NCBI GenBank assembly: GCA_964535825.1
Contig: CAZHUC010000009.1
Coordinates: 1-59,405, forward strand
DNA length: 59,405 nucleotides
Source: CAZAQK01 sp964535825
GTDB lineage: Bacteria > Pseudomonadota > Alphaproteobacteria > Rickettsiales > SXRF01
Direction: 5' to 3'
Shown one piece after another: positions 7,792 to 14,573 of the stretch. The notes beneath the pieces are model-generated. The model saw nothing but the letters and a program-made list of their open reading frames with translations. It ran no database searches and was not told the DNA's origin. Position numbers and translations under genes: made by a program. Each line of letters opens with the position of its first letter. The first letter of the stretch is position 1.

Positions 7792-9504
7792 CTAGAACCG
7801 TCCCGTCATACTAAAGAAAATACGGGGGGTATTAGCGTGCCCGCCTTGGTTGTTGGCTGGCCTCGTGAGAGGATCAGCCACTTCAAAGTTGGCAGAGAGA
7901 TTTTCGTTGAAGTTGGTGCGCAGACCGATACCTGCTGAAGCAAGACTCTGGTCGCCATCAACAGTATTTTCAAGCCATACGCGACCCACATCATAGAATC
8001 CATAGAGCTGGAAAGCATGCAACATTGGATCATTGAGTACTTCACCATAACGCAGCTCTATGCGGCCCGCAACGCCGTGGTCGCCGTTGATCTCTGAAGG
8101 ATCATACGCACTGCCGAAGAACGCGCCACCCACGGTGAACTGTTCTGCCGCAAGCAGGCGATCAAAAGAGTACTGGCTGGTTGCTGCAGTAAAGAGCGAG
8201 AAGCCATTCGGTAGTGGTTGTGTACGCGTGATATCCAAATTGAATTTGGTGAAATCCGCGCTACCATCGGTGCGGGTGCGATCCGAACCTTTATCGGTAG
8301 CACCCATGATATCGATCCCCTGGCTGATCTGCGCATCGAAAAGATCTGCGCCGCCGAATTGATCGACGAAGTCATATGCACCGCCGGCACGCACGACACG
8401 CAGCCTGTCGCGGTTCAGGTTGGTATCACCGAACACATCGGTCGAGCTGTTGCGAGTATCAACGATAAAGCGGCCATTCAGGTTTTCTGCACGAGAGCGC
8501 ATGAACGGATGAGCAAGCTTAACCTGGAAGAAATTAGAGTTACTCTTGATGTCGAGATTTTTGAGTGAGTCGCCGGGTTCACTGTGCGTGAGTGAGCCAA
8601 CCACTACAACACGCGTACCTTCGTCACTGATCTGCTGTTCATGCTGGAGGTCAATGAAGCGCAACTCTGTGGTAGGGCTGGTGGTAATGACGCGAAGTGC
8701 GGTGCGATCATAACGGCCAAGGATGGAATTCGCTACAAATGTTGCGGTATGCTGGAACGGACCTACGAATTTGCTACCGCGGTTATCCACGGTGTAAGAA
8801 GCCTCATAAGGTTTCTGGATCATGGTAACAACGAGTTCGGCGCTACCAGGAGCACGGCCCGGACGAACCAGACCTTTTGCGGTCGCACCCGGAAGATCGT
8901 CCATCAGGAGCAGGTAGCGTTCGAGGTCCGCCACGTTCACTGGTTTTTTGGATTTCAGGCTTTCACCGTACGACTCAAGCATCTTGCGACCTTCATCGCC
9001 CTCAACCTGTCCTTCGATGCGCACATTACTGATGTAACCTTCGATCACGTTGATGCGCAGTGTACCTTTGCCGATGTCCTGTGCTGGCACAACCGCCTGT
9101 GACAATACATAACCATTATCACGGTAGTGCGCGGTGATAGCGCGTGCCATATTATTCACATCAAGCAGGGAAACTTCCTGGCCGATCTTGCCATCAAATG
9201 CAAATGCCAGCTGTTCATCGCTGTAGAATGAATTACCCTCGATATTCACCTGCTTCAGCTTGAAGCGGGTCTTCTCAAGTTTTTTGCGCATCTCATCAGA
9301 AACGGCCTGTTCCTGTGTTTGTTCTGTGCGGACGTTGCTGGTGGGTGCAGCTTGTTCAGGGCGTTGGAAGCGTCTTTCAAGGTTTGATGGGTCTACGGAC
9401 CTGGGAACATTCTGGCCAAATGCCGGAGTAAGTGAGGAAGCAGAGGTTGCTATTGCAAGCAGGGTAACATATTTGATCTGACGCACAGTGAGGGAAACGG
9501 GCAT
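7792..9504 (-). CDS. TpsB outer-membrane transporter (FhaC/ShlB family) of two-partner secretion
   Basis: About 570 residues. A signal peptide ends near LTPAFGQ. A POTRA_2-type domain follows (KLKQVNIEGNSFYSDEQL, then NVIEGYISNVRIEG) with a second POTRA before residue 230. The rest is a 16-strand-type beta-barrel ending in FFSMTGRF, with the terminal Phe typical of BAM substrates. A segment near VGGAFFGSAYDPSEI...GRIELRYG matches the conserved inward loop region of the family. It moves TpsA proteins across the outer membrane, and the TpsA gene lies 180 bases downstream. I prefer the ATG at 9504 over the one at 9516 because AAGGA lies 11 bases before it, while the upstream ATG directly abuts the purine run. 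Confidence 0.9.
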   Translation of the reverse strand: MPVSLTVRQIKYVTLLAIATSASSLTPAFGQNVPRSVDPSNLERRFQRPEQAAPTSNVRTEQTQEQAVSDEMRKKLEKTRFKLKQVNIEGNSFYSDEQLAFAFDGKIGQEVSLLDVNNMARAITAHYRDNGYVLSQAVVPAQDIGKGTLRINVIEGYISNVRIEGQVEGDEGRKMLESYGESLKSKKPVNVADLERYLLLMDDLPGATAKGLVRPGRAPGSAELVVTMIQKPYEASYTVDNRGSKFVGPFQHTATFVANSILGRYDRTALRVITTSPTTELRFIDLQHEQQISDEGTRVVVVGSLTHSEPGDSLKNLDIKSNSNFFQVKLAHPFMRSRAENLNGRFIVDTRNSSTDVFGDTNLNRDRLRVVRAGGAYDFVDQFGGADLFDAQISQGIDIMGATDKGSDRTRTDGSADFTKFNLDITRTQPLPNGFSLFTAATSQYSFDRLLAAEQFTVGGAFFGSAYDPSEINGDHGVAGRIELRYGEVLNDPMLHAFQLYGFYDVGRVWLENTVDGDQSLASAGIGLRTNFNENLSANFEVADPLTRPANNQGGHANTPRIFFSMTGRF

Positions 9505-9723
9505 ATGGGACACCATCCTTAAACGTTACTCGTTACTTTAGTAGCCGCCTGGGGCACGACGACACACCCCACGCAACATTAAATTGCTGAAGCAAAATAA
9601 CTAAGTAATTTTTTGCTAACAGTAAATCGCTTTTTATCCACATGTGGCAAAACTTATACAACTAGAAGATTCTAGTCACAAAATTACCACAGTCAGATAA
9701 CCCAATACCTTTGAAATCAGGTA

Positions 9724-10173
9724 CTAGTTGAGAGCCTGCTGGTATTGTAATTGATCAAGCTGTGCCGCCTGGTTGAGCAGGGCAGCATTGACAATATCAA
9801 CACTAAGCGACTGCTGGATAGAGATCAGCAGGTTATCATCCATGTTCTGGATGATCTGTGGTTGCAGCAGGTCCTGAATCTGGCTGGCTGTCAGTGCGGC
9901 TTGTGCAAGGCTTTCGGTATTAACACTGATATTCTGCATAGTATCCAGGCCAACCTGTACGTTGGAATAGAAATTGAAGCCGATGAGCAGGCCGTTCACG
10001 TTGATAAAACCACCGCGCATCTTAGACAGTTCCTCATCGCCTACCACTTCACTGTTGCCGAACGTCTCGCCAGCTGCATCGCTCAGGCCAGCGGCATGAG
10101 CAGAAGAGGAGAATACGCTGGAAAGGCCAATAAGCGCCAGCAGGGTCAGAAAAAATGTGCGTACAGAAAACAT
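9724..10173 (-). CDS. small secreted protein with double-glycine-type propeptide (Fap-like cluster)
   Basis: 149 residues. A Sec signal peptide ends near SSSAHA (residue 27). At residues 43-55 it carries VVGDEELSKMRGG, which fits the double-glycine leader consensus of C39 peptidase substrates: hydrophobic at -12, E at -8, L at -7, hydrophobic at -4, GG at -2/-1. The predicted mature part starts at Phe56 and is rich in Gln, Asn and Leu, with a IIQN...N...QQ motif like the other two secreted proteins of this cluster. It lies 15 bases after the C39 peptidase gene and has a strong GGAGG site 4 bases before the ATG. By position it may correspond to FapA, FapB or FapE, but I see no clear homology to any of them. 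Confidence 0.65.
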   Translation of the reverse strand: MFSVRTFFLTLLALIGLSSVFSSSAHAAGLSDAAGETFGNSEVVGDEELSKMRGGFINVNGLLIGFNFYSNVQVGLDTMQNISVNTESLAQAALTASQIQDLLQPQIIQNMDDNLLISIQQSLSVDIVNAALLNQAAQLDQLQYQQALN

Positions 10174-10188
10174 AAAACCTCCAAAATC

Positions 10189-10920
10189 CTAATAATATCC
10201 CGGTGAATACACGGTATTTAACGCTACAGCGCCAAGCTGGCCCGTGGTCAATGCGTTACGGAACTGTGTGATACCGTACGGTTTCCAGGAGTCGTCTGAG
10301 TTGAAATTCTGTCTCGCCAGCTGCATGTCGCTGGTGATAACAAATAAAATGCCATTCCACATGGCTTCAAATTCCTTGCGGTCATAAAATACCAGTCCAA
10401 GGGTAGGGTCTCCCACAGATACGCGGTCTTTCTCAATACCTTTGATAACCACAAAATGCAGGTAATTTTTTTTGTTTATCAGTACGATGGCCGGGATCTT
10501 CACGCGTGCCAGCTTATCCAGTGATTCGCGGAAACCCTCAGCTTCATAGCCAATAGCATTCAAATATTGTTTCATATCGAGCAGTGAAAACCCTTCACGC
10601 TTGATCTTTTCAGCATCGCCATGCTGTATCATGGATTCCAGGGCTTCCATCTCGGAAATGGGATAATCGTAATGGTAGCTCAGCAATGTAGCCAGCGCCG
10701 CCGAACCACAGCTGAAATCATATTTCTGGCGCACTACCTTGGTGTAGCGGCGTTCGAGGAAAGATTTGGTCTTCAGGTTATAATCGCCGCCGCCGCCGCG
10801 AATATAGATATCACTGGCGGCAAGGGAAGCAGGAGCAGAGAATATGTTAAGCGCAGCCATTACAACGCTGCAAGCAGAGGCGCGCCAGCACATTGAAAGA
10901 GTATTTGCTCTGGCGTGCAT
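10189..10920 (-). CDS. secreted C39-family cysteine peptidase (FapD-like)
   Basis: About 243 residues. An N-terminal signal or anchor segment (VVMAALNIFSAPASLAA) is followed by a C39 peptidase domain. The oxyanion Gln and catalytic Cys are in RQKYDFSCGSAALATLL (about residues 65-81), the catalytic His in NYLHFVVIKG, and the catalytic Asp in VGDPTLGL. All catalytic residues are present. There is no ABC transporter domain, unlike bacteriocin exporters. This matches free-standing exported C39 proteins such as Pseudomonas FapD. It lies between two small secreted proteins that each carry a double-glycine-like site. A TTG at 10929 directly after the upstream stop is possible, but I use the ATG at 10920. 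Confidence 0.85.
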   Translation of the reverse strand: MHARANTLSMCWRASACSVVMAALNIFSAPASLAASDIYIRGGGGDYNLKTKSFLERRYTKVVRQKYDFSCGSAALATLLSYHYDYPISEMEALESMIQHGDAEKIKREGFSLLDMKQYLNAIGYEAEGFRESLDKLARVKIPAIVLINKKNYLHFVVIKGIEKDRVSVGDPTLGLVFYDRKEFEAMWNGILFVITSDMQLARQNFNSDDSWKPYGITQFRNALTTGQLGAVALNTVYSPGYY

Positions 10921-10929
10921 GAGAACCAA

Positions 10930-11283
10930 CTACTGAAAGTTTACGTTAACAGTCGTTGCCTGCTGGATAATCACGTTATTACCACTGTTCTGGATAACGC
11001 TGGTAAGGCCGGCGACGTTGCTAAGCGCACCCTCGCTGATAGAGTTTGCACCTGACACGTTGTTTGAGGCGTTATTGCCCTGAAGCGACGCAGAAAGGTT
11101 TGATGAAAGCAAAGTAATATTATTGAAAGTACCGCGGTATGTATCCAGCTCTGCATCGTTCACAACAGATGCCAAGCTGAGGCTTTCTTCATCTGTACCA
11201 AAATCTTCTGCCATGGAAGCAACTGGGAGCAGGGAGACGGTTGTTACCATCAATGTGAAAAATGTTTTAGCGATAATCTTCAT
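10930..11283 (-). CDS. small secreted protein with double-glycine-like site (Fap-like minor subunit candidate)
   Basis: 117 residues from the ATG at 11283, which is preceded by GGA at 7 bases and gives a clean signal peptide ending SLLPVASMA. An upstream ATG at 11361 would put a stable hairpin inside the gene and add a non-signal extension, so I reject it. Residues 40-52 read VVNDAELDTYRGT. This matches the double-glycine leader consensus at -12, -8 (E), -7 (L), -4 and -2 (G), with Thr at -1. The mature part is Asn/Ser-rich and ends with VIQNSGNNVIIQQATTV, which aligns without gaps to the C-terminal motif of the 490-residue repeat protein upstream. The stop codon is followed at once by the peptidase gene. 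Confidence 0.65.
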   Translation of the reverse strand: MKIIAKTFFTLMVTTVSLLPVASMAEDFGTDEESLSLASVVNDAELDTYRGTFNNITLLSSNLSASLQGNNASNNVSGANSISEGALSNVAGLTSVIQNSGNNVIIQQATTVNVNFQ

Positions 11284-11327
11284 AATCATATCCATGCGGT
11301 TAGTGCGTGTTCCTGTTTCTTTGAGAG

Positions 11328-11353
11328 GGTGGGGCTTTTTGCAAAGCCCCACC
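11328..11353 (-). other. stable hairpin between the repeat-protein gene and the next gene
   Basis: An 11-bp perfect stem (GGTGGGGCTTT/AAAGCCCCACC) with a GCAA tetraloop on the transcribed strand. No T-run follows, so it is not a full intrinsic terminator. Its place just after the probable major-subunit gene suggests an attenuator or an mRNA 3'-end stabiliser that lowers expression of the downstream genes. Confidence 0.6.
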
Positions 11354-11398
11354 ATTCCCAAGATCGTGTAAGGAGCGAACTCCTTACGGTATCAACTC

Positions 11399-12871
11399 TT
11401 AGTTACCTACAGAGATGTCACCGGTAGAGATGGTAACAGCCTGCTGGGTGTTAGCGTTGATGCCGGTGTTCTGGCTAACAGCCATTACGCCGTTTGCACC
11501 AGCGAATGCACCGCCAGACACATAGTTGTCACCGTAGCCGGCAACATCTGATTTGTGGTGGAAGTGTACGCTAGAGTTAGTAACAGCAGATGCGAGGTCA
11601 GTGTTGGTAACTTTAATGTTGCCAATCTTAACGTTCGTGCTGCTGTCGTTGTTGCTGTTAAGGCTGTTGAAGCTGTTGAAAGCTACATCACCAACGGCAA
11701 CGCTGTTATCGTCGTTGTCTTGGTTGTAGCTGTTGTCAACGCTCTTATCGTTAGCAACGTCAGAAACAGCGATGTTACCAATGGTGGTGCTGCTATCGTT
11801 GTTGCTGTTGTTGCTGAAAGAGTCGTTGTCAATGATGCTAGCAGAGCCAGAAGCCATATTGCCATCATCATTGGTGTTACCGCTGTCAGAAACAGCAAGG
11901 CTCACATCACCAACAGTGGTGTTACCATCGTTATCCTGATCGTTGTCATGAACGGTGGTATTGGTTGTGGTGTTGGTTGTGGTGTTGATCGCGGTGTTAA
12001 CGGTATCGTTATCCTGATCATTATCCTGGCTGTTGTCGTTGTTGAAGTTAGACACAGCTACATCACCTACTGCAACGTTACCATCGTTATCCTGGTTGTT
12101 GCTGTCGTTGGTGCTGCTGTTGTTGCCAACATCAGTCAAAGCTACATCACCTACCGCAACGTTACCATCATTGTCCTGGTTATTGCTGTTTGTGGTGTTG
12201 GTTGCAGAATCGTTATCGATAATGCTAGCAGAGCCAGTAGCGTTGTTGCCGCTGTTGCTGTTGCCAGTGTTATCAACAGCGAGGCTTACATCACCTACAG
12301 AGGTGTTGCCATCGTTGTCTTGGCTGTTGTTAACATCGTTATCCTGGTCGTTGTCCTGGTTGAAGCTAGCGTTGGTGCTGTCATTGTTGCCAATGTCAGA
12401 AACAGCTACATCACCTACAGACAGGTTGCCATCGTTATCCTGGCTGCTGTCGTTAGCGTTGATGTTAGCAGTGTTGGTTTCTGAATCATTGTCAATGATG
12501 CTAGCTGCGCCAGAGGCTACGTTGCCATCATCGTTGCTGTTGTTGGTGCTGTTGTTGTTACCAACATCAGAAACACCTACATCGCCAACAGTGGTGTTAC
12601 CGTCATTGTCCTGATCGTTGTCAGAAACATTGCCGCCAGCCTGGTTGCCATCATCGTTTTCGATTTCGGTGTTGCCGATATCGTTGTTATCGTTGTTGCT
12701 GAGAACATCGTTGAAATCGTTATCTTCGCTGGAAGCGGTTGCGTTGGTGGTAGAAGTATTACCAACGTTGCTGCCATCGTTGTTATCGTTATTGTTTACG
12801 GTAGCGAAAGCTGCGGTAGACGCGAAAAGCGCAACAGCAGACACGCTAGCGAGAAGTAATTGCTTAGACAT
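11399..12871 (-). CDS. Asn/Asp-rich repeat surface protein, candidate amyloid-like major subunit (FapC-like position)
   Basis: 490 residues. A signal peptide (about residues 1-23, ending STAAFA) leads into a low-complexity region of N, D, S, T, G and V with no cysteine. The core has seven VGDV and two IGNI repeats, mostly of the form DNDGN-x-x-VGDV-x-x-x-D-x-GNN. GSASIIDNDS or its close variant GAASIIDNDS occurs four times. DxDxDG-like acidic runs could bind calcium. The C-terminus has MAVSQNTGINANTQQAVTI, a motif shared with the small secreted proteins downstream. AGGAG lies 7 bases before the ATG. I find no double-glycine site in it. A role as a secreted fibre or adhesin subunit is inferred from composition and neighbours. 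A calcium-binding adhesin is the alternative. Confidence 0.7.
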   Translation of the reverse strand: MSKQLLLASVSAVALFASTAAFATVNNNDNNDGSNVGNTSTTNATASSEDNDFNDVLSNNDNNDIGNTEIENDDGNQAGGNVSDNDQDNDGNTTVGDVGVSDVGNNNSTNNSNDDGNVASGAASIIDNDSETNTANINANDSSQDNDGNLSVGDVAVSDIGNNDSTNASFNQDNDQDNDVNNSQDNDGNTSVGDVSLAVDNTGNSNSGNNATGSASIIDNDSATNTTNSNNQDNDGNVAVGDVALTDVGNNSSTNDSNNQDNDGNVAVGDVAVSNFNNDNSQDNDQDNDTVNTAINTTTNTTTNTTVHDNDQDNDGNTTVGDVSLAVSDSGNTNDDGNMASGSASIIDNDSFSNNSNNDSSTTIGNIAVSDVANDKSVDNSYNQDNDDNSVAVGDVAFNSFNSLNSNNDSSTNVKIGNIKVTNTDLASAVTNSSVHFHHKSDVAGYGDNYVSGGAFAGANGVMAVSQNTGINANTQQAVTISTGDISVGN

Positions 12872-13192
12872 GTTTGACTCCTAAGTTTGTTAATAGTGAA
12901 AAGGTAGTTCTTATTAGTGTCGAGAGGGCACATCCGAGGATGCAATTAATCTTTTAGTTAATTTAACCCATGGGTGTCCGTTTTAATATTTTGTAAATTA
13001 ATTGCAAGGCTTTTCTGAAAAAAAAAATATCAAATACTACGCACAACAAAACAATTACGAATCAACGCGTTGAGTCGATTGTGTGTCACAATGTTGCAGG
13101 TGTTTCTAAAATAATAAGCCGGACAACTGAATATATGTATATTCATTCAGTTGAGAGTGGAATGTTAAGAATATAAGTCGCTAAATGGTGAC
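12872..13192. promoter_or_regulatory. 321-bp AT-rich control region upstream of the repeat protein
   Basis: There is no open gene here. The region holds a 12-bp perfect palindrome TCAACGCGTTGA at 13062-13073, a 10-bp palindrome ACCCATGGGT near 12967, poly-A and AT-rich stretches around 13018, a 9-bp inverted repeat at 13124-13153, and the ribosome site of the repeat-protein gene at its left end. It most likely contains the promoter and operators of the Fap-like operon. I cannot assign -35/-10 hexamers with confidence. Confidence 0.5.
13124..13153 (-). terminator. inverted repeat after the FapF-like gene
   Basis: CAACTGAAT and ATTCAGTTG form a 9-bp stem about 40 bases past the stop codon. Part of the loop (GAATATATGTATATTC) is itself self-complementary, giving alternative folds. 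On the minus strand it is followed by TCCGGCTTATTATTTT, a weak T-rich tail. It may be a terminator or an operator for the next gene. Confidence 0.4.
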
Positions 13193-14470
13193 TTAGAAAC
13201 TACCCACATCAAACGTCATCGGAGTCCTGAAGATCAGGCGAATATCCGGCGCGTCATCTGTAAGACCCGCACTCAGTGTGAAGTTCAGGTTAGTGCCGTC
13301 ATTCAGCAGATAGGAATACCCAAGGTCAAGACTGCCCACCTGCAAGATGGTGGAGTTGGAGATATTCGCATCATTGATCTTGGTTTTCAGCACTGTGCTG
13401 TGGCTATAACCAAGGCTGATGGAGCTTTTTTCATTCAGCGAGAGGCTTGAGCCAAAACTTGCACTGATGGAATCACCTGGCTCAACCTTACCATAGGTCG
13501 GGAAGCTGCGGCCGATATTGTGTAAGTAGCCTACGTTAGAGTAGTATACCAATGGATCTGACGGGAATATGGCTGTTACGCTCGGTTGAACAGCATAGAA
13601 ACCAGAGCCGGTCGGCAGTTCTGTTTGTACACCATTGACCACAGGTACTTCGAACGGTCCAGTGCCGGTGATGGTTTTGAGGCGCATATTGCCGATAAAA
13701 TACGGCCAGCCGTCCTGACCATCATTGATCTGGTAATGCGCACCAAATTCCACATCGCCGAGATCAGCCCCATCAGCAGTGGTAAGGGTTTCAGGAGGGT
13801 TTGGTACACCAAGCTGGCGTGTGGAGGTGGAGTCCTGACGGTAAACATACGGCACGCGTGCATCTATTTCAAAACGGTTAGTGATACCGTAACGTACGCC
13901 AACGGAAGGCGATAATATGTCACGCTTCACTTTAGAGATGTCAAACGCCCCGATATTGAGGGCAGGGATGATGCTGAAGCCGCTGATGCTGACGCGTGTA
14001 GAGGTGGAGTGTGTGTATTCCACTGCAGGCGTTACGACCAGCTTGCCTTTTTGCAGCAATACGCCGCCTTCTTCGATAACGGCAGCTATTTCAGGTGGTT
14101 TCTCGGTAGATTGCTTGCGATCTGTACCCACTTCCTGAGGTTCACGGGAGGCACTGCGAGATTCTGTGTTTTCCGCTGAAGGGTTATCCTGCTCAGGTAT
14201 CGGCCTGCCAGTTACCTTGCTGAATTGCATTTGCAGCTTTTCAAACTGCACACGTTCCCGTGCGAATTCTGAGCGTTGGCGCTCAAGGGTTTTTTGTTGT
14301 GCATCAAGTTTCTTCTCCTGTTCTGCAAGGCGCTTGGACTGGAGGTCCATGGCTTTGAGCAGGGCAGCTACTTCACCATTTTCTTCCTTGGCAACCGCTG
14401 TATTGGAAATGCAGGCTGCGGCAATAAAACCAACTAGGCAGAGTATTTTTCTGGAACGTTCGAACAGCAT
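13193..14470 (-). CDS. FapF-like outer-membrane beta-barrel with N-terminal coiled coil
   Basis: 425 residues. A signal peptide ends near SNTAVA (about residue 27). A coiled coil at about residues 31-88 has heptads of charged residues (LLKAMDLQSKRLAEQEKKLD...). A flexible Glu/Ser/Pro-rich linker follows to about residue 135. The C-terminal barrel has alternating beta-strand segments, as in the phenol-degradation/FapF-type barrel family, and ends in Phe (TFDVGSF). Pseudomonas FapF has the same order and nearly the same length: a periplasmic trimeric coiled coil followed by a gated barrel that exports amyloid subunits. AGGT lies 7 bases before the ATG. It is the first gene of the minus-strand surface cluster. 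Sequence-level homology to FapF is my reading and needs a profile search. Confidence 0.7.
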   Translation of the reverse strand: MLFERSRKILCLVGFIAAACISNTAVAKEENGEVAALLKAMDLQSKRLAEQEKKLDAQQKTLERQRSEFARERVQFEKLQMQFSKVTGRPIPEQDNPSAENTESRSASREPQEVGTDRKQSTEKPPEIAAVIEEGGVLLQKGKLVVTPAVEYTHSTSTRVSISGFSIIPALNIGAFDISKVKRDILSPSVGVRYGITNRFEIDARVPYVYRQDSTSTRQLGVPNPPETLTTADGADLGDVEFGAHYQINDGQDGWPYFIGNMRLKTITGTGPFEVPVVNGVQTELPTGSGFYAVQPSVTAIFPSDPLVYYSNVGYLHNIGRSFPTYGKVEPGDSISASFGSSLSLNEKSSISLGYSHSTVLKTKINDANISNSTILQVGSLDLGYSYLLNDGTNLNFTLSAGLTDDAPDIRLIFRTPMTFDVGSF

Positions 14471-14573
14471 CTATACACCTATCGCAAATTTTTATTCAGT
14501 TCGCTGATTAACACAGCATTTCTTCGCTGGCCACGATAAAACGCAAGCCTCTGGTAAATTTAGGGCAAAAAAA

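Noticed and set aside
9538..9600. Possible GC-rich hairpin TGGGG...CCCCA between TpsB and the small secreted protein
   Set aside because: Only five Watson-Crick pairs plus wobbles and no T-run. Too weak to list as a terminator.
10930..11361. 143-residue version of the small secreted protein starting at 11361
   Set aside because: It would read through the 11-bp hairpin and put 26 polar residues before a perfect signal peptide. The ATG at 11283 is the better start.
11555..12614. Long plus-strand open frames (309 and 193 residues, Val/Leu/Ser-rich) opposite the Asn/Asp repeat protein
   Set aside because: They are antisense shadows of a low-complexity repeat. Asn/Asp codons read backwards give Val/Ile/Leu and no stops. 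The minus-strand frame has a signal peptide and a good ribosome site.
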